Assembly: GCF_029961765.1 (NCBI RefSeq) | Contig: NZ_CP124681.1 | Coordinates: 2,666,001 to 2,730,000, forward strand | DNA length: 64,000 nt | Source: Nocardioides sp. QY071 | Lineage (GTDB): Bacteria; Actinomycetota; Actinomycetes; Propionibacteriales; Nocardioidaceae | Direction of reading: 5' to 3' | Shown: positions 38,597-46,118 of the stretch, piece after piece | Layout of the letters: each line of letters opens with the position of its first letter | Numbering within the stretch: position 1 is the first letter of the stretch | Made by a program: the position numbers and the translations under genes | The notes under the pieces: generated by a model | Database searches by the model: none | What the model was told of the DNA's origin: nothing | Seen by the model: only the letters and a program-made list of their open reading frames with translations

Positions 38597-38856
38597 TGGT
38601 GACCTCAGCCGAGTGGGACGACTACATCAGCACCATCTACGGGACCGGCGACCCTCGCGCCACGCCATTCAGGGAAAAGGTCCTCGCCACGCCTGACACG
38701 GCTCGCTACTTGGTCTACGACGGCACCTACGACTGGCAACCCTCCGAGGCACGCGAGTTGCCCGGAGACGACTTCAACCCTGGGCCGGGCGAGTGGGTCG
38801 TGGAGGATGCCGAGGGCAATGTCATCGACCGCTTCGGGGACTTCAACGGGGACTGA
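38467..38856 (+). CDS. Unknown acidic protein with mosaic N-terminus
   Basis: A 129-residue protein. Residues 1-43 are the same as in the LuxR-type protein except for one Pro/Ala change. The remainder (VVTSAEWDDYISTIYGTGDP onward, ending in the acidic EDAEGNVIDRFGDFNGD) is unrelated to it and matches no family I know. No signal peptide or membrane segment. The strand-like pattern flows without a break through the junction, so this copy may be the original form and the LuxR-type one the chimera. The start has the same alternatives as copy A (GTG 38440, ATG 38449). Confidence 0.68.
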   Translation: MKFDRLWERLFEYVNEWASAREVPGGIEVTFRTPQGVTRTVEVVVTSAEWDDYISTIYGTGDPRATPFREKVLATPDTARYLVYDGTYDWQPSEARELPGDDFNPGPGEWVVEDAEGNVIDRFGDFNGD

Positions 38857-39164
38857 CGATCTTCGGGACGCCCTCATCTGCCGCGATCCGGGCATCCGCG
38901 CCCCCGCTACTTCCGGCTCATCAACTCCCGTGCCTGCCAGTTTACGCTTGGCAGTTGTTTAGCAGTTCAGAGCGGGGTTCGAGCAAGATCAGCGAATCGC
39001 TCCCAAGGTGCAGAAACTCGGGAATGCCGGGAACCGGGCTCAGAGCGCAATCGGGAAGGGCGACAGGGCTCGGTCCGATCCCTCGGGCCGCCTCCTCCCC
39101 CGACCCGTCCGCTCATGCCCAGTGCGAGCAACCGACCTGTCCGTCGGCGGTTACTGTCCTGGGC
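38857..39164 (+). other. Gap containing tail repeat T3; no gene
   Basis: About 300 bases without a recognisable gene. It holds T3 at its start. After that, base composition rises from AT-rich (38941-39000) to the genomic norm. A CTGCCA/TGGCAG inverted repeat (38934-38954) spans the end of T3. Confidence 0.5.
38885..38940 (+). repeat. Tail repeat T3
   Basis: Third copy of the 56-base tail core (GATCCGGGCAT at the start, CTGCCAG at the end). The differences are few and mostly fall in the stem-loop, which is shorter here (CCGG...GCG...CGC...CCGG). It lies 28 bases after the stop of the unknown acidic gene. Confidence 0.88.
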
Positions 39165-39716
39165 GTGGCCTACCTCCTTCACCTCAACGGCCCGCCGGGA
39201 ATCGGCAAGTCCACGATCGCCAGGCGATACACCGACGAACATCCCGGCGTGCTGAACTGCGACATCGACGTCCTGCGAACGTTCATCGGCGGGTGGTCGG
39301 CCGACTTCCTGGAGGCGGGCCGCCTCATCCGCCCGGCGGCTCTGGGAATGATCCAGGCCTACCTGTCCAGCGGCCACGATGTGGTGCTCCCCCAACTCTT
39401 GATCGACCCCGCTGAGATCGCGCTCTTCGAGGCGTGCGCCGTTCAGGCCGGCGCGCTGTTCGTCGAGCGCCTCCTGATGGATGATCGGGAGCGATCAGTG
39501 GCTCGATTCAGGCGCCGAGGGGAATCAGAGCCTGGCGAGCCGTGGCACTCCCAGGTTCGGGCCATCGTGGCTGCCCAGGGTGGCGACGAAGCGCTTCGCA
39601 CACGGCATTCGGCACTCGAGGCGTTGACCAAGCAACGTCCCGACGCGATCGTGATCGAGAGTGCTGAGGGTGACCCCGGGGTCACCTATCAGCGCTTGAT
39701 CGCCTCACTCGACTGA
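39165..39716 (+). CDS. P-loop kinase-like ATPase (AAA_33 type)
   Basis: A 183-residue small-molecule kinase-like protein. Walker A is LNGPPGIGKST near residues 7-17; a CDIDVLRTFIGGW segment follows in the place of the nucleoside/metabolite-binding loop. A lid-like arginine stretch (DRERSVARFRRRG) lies near 110. Members phosphorylate sugars, antibiotics or nucleosides; the substrate is unknown. GTG 39165 is used because the protein then begins directly with the P-loop strand (VAYLLHLNGPPG). Confidence 0.8.
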   Translation: MAYLLHLNGPPGIGKSTIARRYTDEHPGVLNCDIDVLRTFIGGWSADFLEAGRLIRPAALGMIQAYLSSGHDVVLPQLLIDPAEIALFEACAVQAGALFVERLLMDDRERSVARFRRRGESEPGEPWHSQVRAIVAAQGGDEALRTRHSALEALTKQRPDAIVIESAEGDPGVTYQRLIASLD

Positions 39717-39914
39717 GTGCCGGCCGAAGAAGACGGCCTCAGTCGAAGCGCCCCCGAACGGAAACACCTGCCTGCGCCGATCGATGCTCGTTGCAACGAC
39801 CGCGCAGCCCGCGACCTCCCGTAGGACGTCCATCTCAGGAGTGGGCACCTCGGTCACAAACCCATCTTCGCTGCAGCGTGCAAAACCATTGGTGAGCCTG
39901 GCGATCGCGCTGGT
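39705..39914 (-). pseudogene. Gene fragment without start
   Basis: An open stretch of 69 codons on the minus strand fills the gap between the kinase and the methyltransferase. It reads LTNGFARCSEDGFVTEVPTP, then MDVLREVAGCAVVATSIDRR, ending FFGRHSVE and a TGA that overlaps the kinase end by 12 bases. A stop lies immediately upstream (39915-39917), and no good start or ribosome site is present except an internal ATG giving 43 residues. It looks like a 3' remnant of a gene; family not recognised. Confidence 0.4.
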
Positions 39915-39957
39915 CTACTGAGTCCCCCAGATCGGGCTGCGGGCGGAGGTGGTGTTG

Positions 39958-40713
39958 ATGACGGGCTATGACGCGCTCGGCGAGGTGTACGAATGGCTCA
40001 TCTCGGACGCACGCCTGAGCCCGGCCGAGTTCGTGGCGTCATTCGATGACGTCATCGATCCCCTGCCGCCGAACGCTCACGCCCTCGACTGTTCCTGCGG
40101 GACCGGACAGCTGGCCGTGGGCCTCGCCGGTCGCGGCCTGCAGGTCGTCGCGACGGACGCCAGCGAGACGATGGTCCGTCGGACGGCGGAGCTGGCCGAG
40201 AAGTTCGGGGCGTCGGTACGCACACTGCGGGCGCACTGGCACGAGCTGCCCGACCATCTCGACGACGGCACCTTCGACGTGGTGTTCTGCGTCGGCAACT
40301 CGCTGGCCCACGCGGCAGGCGCCGGCGGCAGGGTCGCTGCGCTGGAGTCGATGGCACGGCTCCTGCGCCCCGGTGGGCGCCTCGTGCTCACCTCCCGAAC
40401 CTGGGAGCTGGTCCGGGCCAGGGGCTCCCGGCTCGACATCGGTGACCGCCTCGTGCACCGCGACGGTCGCGATGCGCTCGTGGTCTATCGCTGGGACATC
40501 GCGCCGCGGTGGGAGGACGAGCACCACATCGAGATCGCGATCGCGCAGGTCGACGCGGCCGGGCCGGTCCTCGTCAGCTCGGAGCTGCTCTCGTGCTGGC
40601 CCTTCCGGTACGACGAGCTCGAGGCCGAGCTGCACCGCGTTGGCCTCCGCATCGACATGAGCACGTTCGACGGCAACGCCGAGAACTACAGGGTGGTCGC
40701 GAGCAGGGCCTAG
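39958..40713 (+). CDS. Class I SAM-dependent methyltransferase
   Basis: A 251-residue methyltransferase. SAM motif I is ALDCSCGTGQLAVGLAGRG near residues 42-60, with the acidic motif II (VVATDAS) and FDVVFCVGNSLAHA as motif IV. C-terminal part ends in a strand run with EHHIEIAIAQVDAAG. The ATG at 39958 follows a GGGCGGAGG ribosome site by 9 bases; an upstream GTG is too close to it. Methyl acceptor unknown. Overlaps the convergent hypothetical gene by 4 bases. Confidence 0.87.
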   Translation: MTGYDALGEVYEWLISDARLSPAEFVASFDDVIDPLPPNAHALDCSCGTGQLAVGLAGRGLQVVATDASETMVRRTAELAEKFGASVRTLRAHWHELPDHLDDGTFDVVFCVGNSLAHAAGAGGRVAALESMARLLRPGGRLVLTSRTWELVRARGSRLDIGDRLVHRDGRDALVVYRWDIAPRWEDEHHIEIAIAQVDAAGPVLVSSELLSCWPFRYDELEAELHRVGLRIDMSTFDGNAENYRVVASRA

Positions 40714-41345
40714 GCGAACAAGCTGCCGGCAGGGAGATGGAGGACGATCTCCGGGGCGTCCTCCTCCCCCCACGTCTCGTCCTCCCAGGGCCAGAGCACG
40801 CGGGCTCTCGACGCCGCGTCGATGATCGCATCCGCGCTCATGGTGGACCTGGTCTCGGGGATCGCGGCGTCGGGCCACAGGAAGTGGAAGTGCACCTCAC
40901 CGGGCGGAGGAAGGGGCGAGAGGAAGTAGCTCGACGAGTAGCTGTTGCCGCCACCGCCCGAGCCGCCCGACTGGAGGAGCGATACCGCGTCCGGATCGGA
41001 CTCGGGGACGGGAGAGAAGGTGTGGCGTCGGGCAGAGCGTCGCCCGTCGGCGTACTCGACGCCGAACAGGTAGGGCTTGCCTCCGCGACTCCTGTGGAAG
41101 AGCAGGTCCGCCAGTGCCTCGCCGTCGATGCGGTGGCCCGGCCGGGCCCGCACGTCGAGGGTCAGCTCGACGCCGGTGCTGAAGACCAACATGCCCGAGA
41201 CGAACGCCACTACGTCCGCGTTCGAGCCCAGCACGAGATCGACGGCGACCGATGCCGGGACCTCGTTGTCGGGACGCGTGAGACTCCTCCACAGGTCGTT
41301 GTGGCCGGCGATGCTCTCGTCGTCGGTGGGTGGTCGATCTGTCAT
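40710..41345 (-). CDS. Hypothetical protein
   Basis: A 211-residue soluble protein I do not recognise. Features include a strand-rich N-terminal half (VAVDLVLGSNADVVAFVSGMLVFSTGVELTLDVRA, in parts), a Gly/Ser linker near residue 130 (SGGSGGGGNSYSSSYFLSPLP), and a C-terminal part with FHFLWPDAAIPETRST. The linker and strand pattern suggest an all-beta protein resembling immunity or carrier proteins; that is speculation. ATG start is clear. Confidence 0.65.
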   Translation of the reverse strand: MTDRPPTDDESIAGHNDLWRSLTRPDNEVPASVAVDLVLGSNADVVAFVSGMLVFSTGVELTLDVRARPGHRIDGEALADLLFHRSRGGKPYLFGVEYADGRRSARRHTFSPVPESDPDAVSLLQSGGSGGGGNSYSSSYFLSPLPPPGEVHFHFLWPDAAIPETRSTMSADAIIDAASRARVLWPWEDETWGEEDAPEIVLHLPAGSLFA

Positions 41346-41381
41346 GCCGGCAAGTCTCCCCTACTGCGGCCCGCACGATCA

Positions 41382-41401
41382 TGTAGATGGTTCTGTCTAC
41401 A
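41382..41401. promoter_or_regulatory. Candidate operator TGTAGA-N8-TCTACA
   Basis: A perfect 6+6 inverted repeat ahead of the MazEF-type pair. TAGTAT at 41407-41412 is a -10-like box, 7 bases before ATG 41420, so a leaderless transcript and autorepression by the antitoxin are both plausible. Confidence 0.45.
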
Positions 41402-41419
41402 CGCCGTAGTATGGACCTC

Positions 41420-41617
41420 ATGGGCGACACGACGACGATCCGGATCAGCAGGCAGACGCATGCGCGGGTGACCCGGTTGGCCACCGAGCGTCACGAGACC
41501 ATCGACGAGACAGTGAGCCGGGCGATTCGCGCCCTCCGCCAGGACGCCATGGCCCGAGACCTCTCCACCGACCTCACCGACGACGAGACAGCCTGGCTTG
41601 ATGCTGACGCCGGGTGA
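41420..41617 (+). CDS. Ribbon-helix-helix antitoxin (MazE-like)
   Basis: A 65-residue antitoxin from ATG 41420 (ATG 41411 is also in frame). The DNA-binding RHH part is TTTIRISRQTHARVTRLATERHETIDETVSRAIRALR (in parts), with an acidic C-terminal tail (DLTDDETAWLDADAG) for toxin binding. Overlaps the toxin gene by 17 bases. Confidence 0.82.
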   Translation: MGDTTTIRISRQTHARVTRLATERHETIDETVSRAIRALRQDAMARDLSTDLTDDETAWLDADAG

Positions 41618-41939
41618 CGTCGTCGACCTCGACCTCGGTATCCCCAGCGGCAGCGAGGCCGGGCTCCGTCGGCCTGCTGTCGTGGTGACGGCTGCGCGCG
41701 TCCTGCGAGGCGGGCCGAGCGTGGTCCAGGTCGTGCCCTTGACGCGCACGGTGCGCCAGAGCGGAGCCGAGGTGATCATCGACCCGGACGACGTGAATCG
41801 CCTGGACGCGACGTCGGCGGCGCAGTGCCAGCACGTGCGCTCCGTGGCCACGACCCGGATCCACGGCCGTACGGGAAACATCGGTCCGGTGCTTCTCAGC
41901 GAGGTCCGCGAGACGCTCGGGCTGCTGTTGGACCTGTGA
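41601..41939 (+). CDS. mazF: MazF/PemK-type toxin
   Basis: A 112-residue endoribonuclease-type toxin: the strand GDVVDLDLGIPSGSEAGLRRPAVVVTAARV (in parts) with the RRPAVV motif, then VVQVVPLTRTVRQSGAEVIID, and a C-terminal HGRTGNIGPVLLSEVRETL. It cleaves RNA in known homologues. Reading starts inside the antitoxin gene. Confidence 0.88.
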   Translation: MLTPGDVVDLDLGIPSGSEAGLRRPAVVVTAARVLRGGPSVVQVVPLTRTVRQSGAEVIIDPDDVNRLDATSAAQCQHVRSVATTRIHGRTGNIGPVLLSEVRETLGLLLDL

Positions 41940-41941
41940 CG

Positions 41942-42451
41942 ATGACCGAGATCGTGTGGCAGACGCCCGCCATGGCGAGGCACGACCGGCGCATGGCACC
42001 CGTGGTGCTGGCGCTGGGACTCGTGCTGCTGTCGATCCCCGTCGGACTGATCGCCACCGGCCAGGCGGTGCCGGGGTGGTTCCTGCTGGCCGTGTTGTCG
42101 TTGCCGACCGTCGGCTGCCTGGTCGCAGGCGTGCGGCTCCCCCGTGCTGCGCGCCGCAAGCTCGCCGCGACCCAGGAGCTCGCCCGGACCGGGTCGCTGG
42201 TTCCGGCCCGGGCGATCGGATGGACGCGGATCCCGCGAGAGACCGCAAGCACCGAGGGAGAGCTACAGGTGCGGGTCACGCTGTCGGACGGGAGCCACGC
42301 CATCCTCAGCCACGTGTGCGACTGGTCGGATTGCGAGGCAGCCGGCCGGGGCACCGCGGACCGATCCGTCTCGGTGATGCTCGATCCCGCGACCGGCACG
42401 TGGGCGATCGTGCACACCGGCGAGCCGCGGACCTGGAGCGCAGTGCTCTAG
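41942..42451 (+). CDS. Hypothetical membrane protein
   Basis: A 169-residue protein with two transmembrane helices at about residues 18-38 (MAPVVLALGLVLLSIPVGLI) and 46-66 (GWFLLAVLSLPTVGCLVAG), then a soluble beta-rich domain (VPARAIGWTRIPRE, VRVTLSDGSHAILSHVC, SVSVMLDPATGTWAIVHTGEP). No known family. It starts 2 bases after mazF and overlaps the next gene by one base. Confidence 0.7.
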   Translation: MTEIVWQTPAMARHDRRMAPVVLALGLVLLSIPVGLIATGQAVPGWFLLAVLSLPTVGCLVAGVRLPRAARRKLAATQELARTGSLVPARAIGWTRIPRETASTEGELQVRVTLSDGSHAILSHVCDWSDCEAAGRGTADRSVSVMLDPATGTWAIVHTGEPRTWSAVL

Positions 42452-43224
42452 TGTCCTGGACCTGGACCCGCCTGCACGCGGCCGTCACCTCGTTGGAGCT
42501 GCCCGCGGACGAGTACGTCGTCGGCCTGGCCGGCGCGATGCTCGCCAACGAGTCGGTCGACAACACCGCCGAGGTGGTGCTGCTCGCCACCGACGACCTG
42601 TACGGCGCGCTGCTCCGGGAAGGCTGGCCGCGTCGTACGGCGGACGACGGCCTGGCCTGCCCGGGCGAGCCCGGACTCGTCGTCCGGGCCGGCGAGGTGA
42701 GCGATGTCTACCTGGCGCCGATCGTCGACCTGATCACGGATGCGTGGGTCCAGGACGACGTGCGAGTCGTCTCGATGCTGCAGCTCGACCGCCACGCGGT
42801 CGCGGCGTTCCTCGCGGCGTCGAGCACCGCGGACCCGCCCCAGCCCGGGCGGTCGACCTGGACGTGGCGCCGGCTGAGCGACGCGCTGAGAGCACTGGAG
42901 CTCCCCCACGACGGCTATGTCGTCGGGCTGAACGGTGCGCTGCTCGCCAACGAGTCGCTGGCGGAGGTGGACCAGGTCGAGGTCCTGGTCACCGATGCAC
43001 TGCACGACGAGCTCGTGCGTCGGGGCTGGCCGACCAGCACCGACGTCCTGCTGTGCCCGACACAGGACGACCTCAGCGCCCGCTCCGGCGACGTCAGCGA
43101 CACCTACCTGCTCGACGTCACCGGACTCGTCGCTGACGCGTGGACCCAGGACGGCATCGCGCTCGTCTCGATGGTCCGGGTGCGCCCGGAGGCGGTCCAG
43201 GGAGTGCTCAGACCGGGTCTCTGA
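42451..43224 (+). CDS. Unknown protein with tandem duplicated domain
   Basis: A 257-residue protein made of two similar halves. WTWTRLHAAVTSLELPADEY in the first aligns with WTWRRLSDALRALELPHDGY in the second. Both then have VVGLxGAxLANES and end with a SDVYL/SDTYLL strand followed by a V-x-D-A-W-x-Q-D helix and VSMxxxxxxAV. Each unit is about 125 residues. No family recognised. It ends in a 17-base overlap with the convergent acetyltransferase gene. Confidence 0.72.
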   Translation: MSWTWTRLHAAVTSLELPADEYVVGLAGAMLANESVDNTAEVVLLATDDLYGALLREGWPRRTADDGLACPGEPGLVVRAGEVSDVYLAPIVDLITDAWVQDDVRVVSMLQLDRHAVAAFLAASSTADPPQPGRSTWTWRRLSDALRALELPHDGYVVGLNGALLANESLAEVDQVEVLVTDALHDELVRRGWPTSTDVLLCPTQDDLSARSGDVSDTYLLDVTGLVADAWTQDGIALVSMVRVRPEAVQGVLRPGL

Positions 43225-43762
43225 GCTCCTTGCGTACGACGACGCTGGTGCCGGTCACCACGCACATCGGCGGTACGTCGGCCGCCACGACCGTGCCCGC
43301 ACCGACCACCGATCCGCGCCCGACCGTCACCCCGGGGGTGATCGTCGCACCGGCGCCGATCCACACGTCGTCCTCGATCACGATCGACGCGTGGGTGAGG
43401 AAGTCGAAGCGCTCGGCGGGCTCGACCGGGTGGCCGGCGGTGCTGAGCGTGACCCGTGGACCGATCAGGACACGGTCTCCGATGGTGATGCCACCGAGGT
43501 CGAGGAAGTAGCAGCCCTGGTTGATGAACACGCGTTCGCCGAAGCTCGCGCCGAGGCCGTAGTCGCAGTGGAACGGCGGCAGGATCGAGAGCGACTCGGG
43601 CACGTCGCCGCCGAAGATCCGCGTGATCAGCGACCGGCGCTGCTCGAGGTCCTCGTACGGCAGCGCGTTGAGCTGCGCGGTCAGGCTCATGACGACGTTC
43701 ACGCGCTCGGCGAACGCGCGGGACTCAGGGGTTCGGGTCGGGATCCGCTGCTCGTTGCGCAC
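43208..43762 (-). CDS. Sugar O-acetyltransferase (left-handed beta helix)
   Basis: A 184-residue hexapeptide-repeat acetyltransferase of the maltose/galactoside acetyltransferase type. The N-terminal helical cap is followed by the repeat region (IGDRVLIGPRVTLSTAGHPVEPAER, catalytic His in AGHP; then DDVWIGAGATITPGVTVGRGSVVGAGTVVAADVP, in parts). Acetyl-CoA donates to sugar hydroxyls. GTG start at 43762. Confidence 0.9.
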   Translation of the reverse strand: MRNEQRIPTRTPESRAFAERVNVVMSLTAQLNALPYEDLEQRRSLITRIFGGDVPESLSILPPFHCDYGLGASFGERVFINQGCYFLDLGGITIGDRVLIGPRVTLSTAGHPVEPAERFDFLTHASIVIEDDVWIGAGATITPGVTVGRGSVVGAGTVVAADVPPMCVVTGTSVVVRKELRDPV

Positions 43763-43780
43763 AGCCTGGATGCTGGCACG

Positions 43781-44254
43781 TCACGGCAACAGAACCGGGG
43801 CCGCGGTGTCCTCGGAGAACCCGAGGCGGCACCACAGCACCCGCGGCACGAGCGCGAGCCCGTCGGGATCGAGCACCGCGACGCTCCCCCGGGCCGCGAT
43901 CCGCTTGACGCACTCGGTGAGCAGGTACCGACCGATGCCCTGGTCGAATCTCATGTCCTTGACGAAGAACCGCCCGATCACCAGCAGCCGGTCCGCCTCG
44001 ACGCCCGCCGCCGAGGCGACCGCATCCACCCACGGCGCACCGACAGGAGGAACGAACACCTGCACGTGCCCGACGACGTTGCGGGTGGGCGCCACACTGA
44101 CCGGCGCCTGGTCGAACACCCAGGACACGTCGGCGTCGACCTCGGTCAGCCAGTCGTAGGCAGACCGGCCGGCCAGCACGCCCGGCCCGGCGTCGAGCGA
44201 ATCGAGGACGGCGACCAACCGGTCGAGGTCCTGCTCGATGCGCTCCCGGATCAT
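43781..44254 (-). CDS. GNAT-family N-acetyltransferase
   Basis: A 157-residue protein of the acyl-CoA N-acyltransferase type. The strand-helix core is VVGHVQVFVPPV, RLLVIGRFFVKDMRFDQGIGRYLLTECVKRIAARG (in parts), the R/Q-x-x-G-x-G/A-like acetyl-CoA loop being RFDQGIGRYL. The C-terminal DPDGLALVPRVLWCRLGFSED closes the fold. ATG 44254 preferred over GTG 44263. Substrate unknown. Confidence 0.7.
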   Translation of the reverse strand: MIRERIEQDLDRLVAVLDSLDAGPGVLAGRSAYDWLTEVDADVSWVFDQAPVSVAPTRNVVGHVQVFVPPVGAPWVDAVASAAGVEADRLLVIGRFFVKDMRFDQGIGRYLLTECVKRIAARGSVAVLDPDGLALVPRVLWCRLGFSEDTAAPVLLP

Positions 44255-44313
44255 CGCGACCACACTAGTGACCCCAGCGGTAACACCTGCAGCGAGCCGG
44301 ACACTACAAGGAC

Positions 44314-44877
44314 ATGAGCAACTCCGAAGACGCCCCCGAGGCAGCGTTCAGCGAGGCGTGGCGCCGTGACGGCCCCCGGGTCGCGGCCTACGCGCGCCGC
44401 CACGTGGCGCCGGACGACGTGCAGGACGTCGTGGCCGAGACCTTCGTCCAGGCCTGGCGCCGCTGGGACGACGTACCCGAGCCGCCGATCGGCTGGCTGA
44501 TCGCCACCGCACGCAAGGTGATCGGCAACAGCCGTCGCTCGGCGCGCCGACGCACCGCCCTCCACGACCGGCTCACGCTGCTCGACCGGGCCGCGCGCCC
44601 GGAGGCCGATGCGGCGATGCTCGCCACCGACCGGATGGCCGCACTCGAGGCACTGGCCGCACTGCCCGACACCCAGCGCGAGGCGCTTCTGCTCGTCGCC
44701 TGGGACGGCCTCTCCCCCGACGCCGCAGCCGAGGTCCTCGGCCTGCGACCGGGCACCTTCCGGGTCCGCGCGCACCGCGCCCGCACCGCACTCGACGCAC
44801 ACCTCGACCACGACCTACCAGCGGACAAGCGTGCCGCATCCCCCAGCCGACCTCTCACCGAAGGTGGACTCCGATGA
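44314..44877 (+). CDS. ECF-type RNA polymerase sigma factor
   Basis: A 187-residue sigma-70 family factor with region 2 (FSEAWRRDGPRVAAYARRHVAPDDVQDVVAETFVQAWRRWDD, in parts) and region 4 (LAALPDTQREALLLVAWDGLSPDAAAEVLGLRPGTFRVRAHRARTAL, in parts). There is no region 1.1 or 3.1. It overlaps the next gene by ATGA, and that gene's membrane protein is the likely anti-sigma or co-regulated partner. Target promoters unknown. Confidence 0.88.
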   Translation: MSNSEDAPEAAFSEAWRRDGPRVAAYARRHVAPDDVQDVVAETFVQAWRRWDDVPEPPIGWLIATARKVIGNSRRSARRRTALHDRLTLLDRAARPEADAAMLATDRMAALEALAALPDTQREALLLVAWDGLSPDAAAEVLGLRPGTFRVRAHRARTALDAHLDHDLPADKRAASPSRPLTEGGLR

Positions 44878-45641
44878 CCACGGACCACGCCCCTGCCGCC
44901 CCTGCCGTTCTCACCGCCCTCGCCCCCGCTCCCCCGCCGCTCGACCCGGCCTGGTCGGAGGTCACCCTGGCCCGGATCCTGCGGGAGGACCGGGCCACCC
45001 ACCACGCCGCAGCCGCACGACGCCGGCGCGCTCGCCGGCGTACCGCCATCGGTGTCGGCCTTGCCTTCTCCGTCATCGGTACGACGACCGCCGTCGCCCT
45101 CGGCGGCCCGACCGAGGTCGTGTCCAGTGTCATCGAGGACTTCGCCCGGCAGCCGAACACCACGGGCAACGGGCTCGGCAAGCTGCACGAGCCCGCACTG
45201 GTCGCGCAGTTCGACACCGACCACGGCGTCTTCGCGTTCTGGGTCGCGACCTCCTCGACCGGCAAGGTCTGCTACGCGATGAGCGACGGCGTCTGGGACG
45301 GCACGGGCATGCCGACGAAGAAGGAGCTCGAGTACGGCTGCGGCGGCATGATCTGGGTCGGCGACGACGTCCCGCCCCAGGAGCTCACCTCACCGGAGCA
45401 GATCGGCGGCTACTTCACCGACAGCGAGCCCCTGATCTACGGGATCTCGCCCTGGCCGACCGCCACCCAGGTGCGGATCCAGGCGCCAGGCGTGGACCGA
45501 ACCCTCCCGGTCCGAGCCGACTCCCACGGCTACGGCGCCGCGCTGCCCGAGGCGGTCGGCGTACCGCAGGTGACGCTGACCTTCCTCGACGCCGAGGGCC
45601 GGGTCCTCGGCACCAAGGTCAGCGTCGCTCCGGTCGGCTGA
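44874..45641 (+). CDS. Membrane protein next to sigma factor (putative anti-sigma)
   Basis: A 255-residue single-pass protein: a Pro/Ala-rich N-terminal stretch, a helical LDPAWSEVTLARILREDRATHHAAAARRRRARRRTAIGV (in parts), a transmembrane helix at about 60-80 (GLAFSVIGTTTAVALGG), and a cysteine-containing extracytoplasmic domain (STGKVCYAMSDGVWDGTG, KKELEYGCGGMIWVGDDVP). The N-in topology and gene coupling fit a sigma regulator, but no zinc-binding anti-sigma motif (HxxxCxxC) is seen. Confidence 0.68.
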   Translation: MTTDHAPAAPAVLTALAPAPPPLDPAWSEVTLARILREDRATHHAAAARRRRARRRTAIGVGLAFSVIGTTTAVALGGPTEVVSSVIEDFARQPNTTGNGLGKLHEPALVAQFDTDHGVFAFWVATSSTGKVCYAMSDGVWDGTGMPTKKELEYGCGGMIWVGDDVPPQELTSPEQIGGYFTDSEPLIYGISPWPTATQVRIQAPGVDRTLPVRADSHGYGAALPEAVGVPQVTLTFLDAEGRVLGTKVSVAPVG

Positions 45642-45643
45642 CC

Positions 45644-46066
45644 TCACTGCGGGAGCAGGTACTCCAGCTCGACGCGGTGGGTGCCGTCCTCGTCGATCGC
45701 CAGCGAGCCCTGGCCGGTGATCCCGGCCAGGGCGCCGGTGCCGCTGTCGGGCACCACGGTGAAGTACTCGTCGTACCTGTCGCTGCCGTGCGTCGAGGCT
45801 GCGTGCACGAACCCGAACGTCCCGGGCCGTCCGCCGAGCGTCCCCTCGAACGACTCGACCGCGACATAGGTCCCGGCCCCGCTGGTGGTGTTCAGCCCGC
45901 CGACGAACCAGGTGACCGAGCGGCCGGCGAAGTCGCCGGCGAAGGTCTTCACCATGGCGGCGACGCCGGCGGGCGCCGCCGTCTCGGGTATGCCGACCCC
46001 GCCGACGGCCCGGGGCAGGTCGAGGGGCGTCCAGTCGGACACGGTGAAGGTCGCGGCGGCTCTCAT
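45644..46066 (-). CDS. DUF3224 domain protein
   Basis: A 140-residue all-beta protein with the DUF3224 pattern: FTVSDWTPLDLP, VKTFAGDFAGRSVTWFVGGLN, VAVESFEGTLGGRPGTFGFVHAA, and VVPDSGTGALAGITGQGSLAIDE. Function unknown. The ATG at 46066 removes an implausible upstream stretch. Confidence 0.82.
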   Translation of the reverse strand: MRAAATFTVSDWTPLDLPRAVGGVGIPETAAPAGVAAMVKTFAGDFAGRSVTWFVGGLNTTSGAGTYVAVESFEGTLGGRPGTFGFVHAASTHGSDRYDEYFTVVPDSGTGALAGITGQGSLAIDEDGTHRVELEYLLPQ

Positions 46067-46118
46067 GGCGCCGAGGCTACGCAGCGGCCGTGCGGACCGC
46101 TTGAACGAATCCGACAGG

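Noticed and set aside
35729..38940. Tail repeats as integron attC sites
   Set aside because: No GTTRRRY core pair, no integrase gene in the window, and the gene boundaries do not match attC spacing; kept as cassette-like only.
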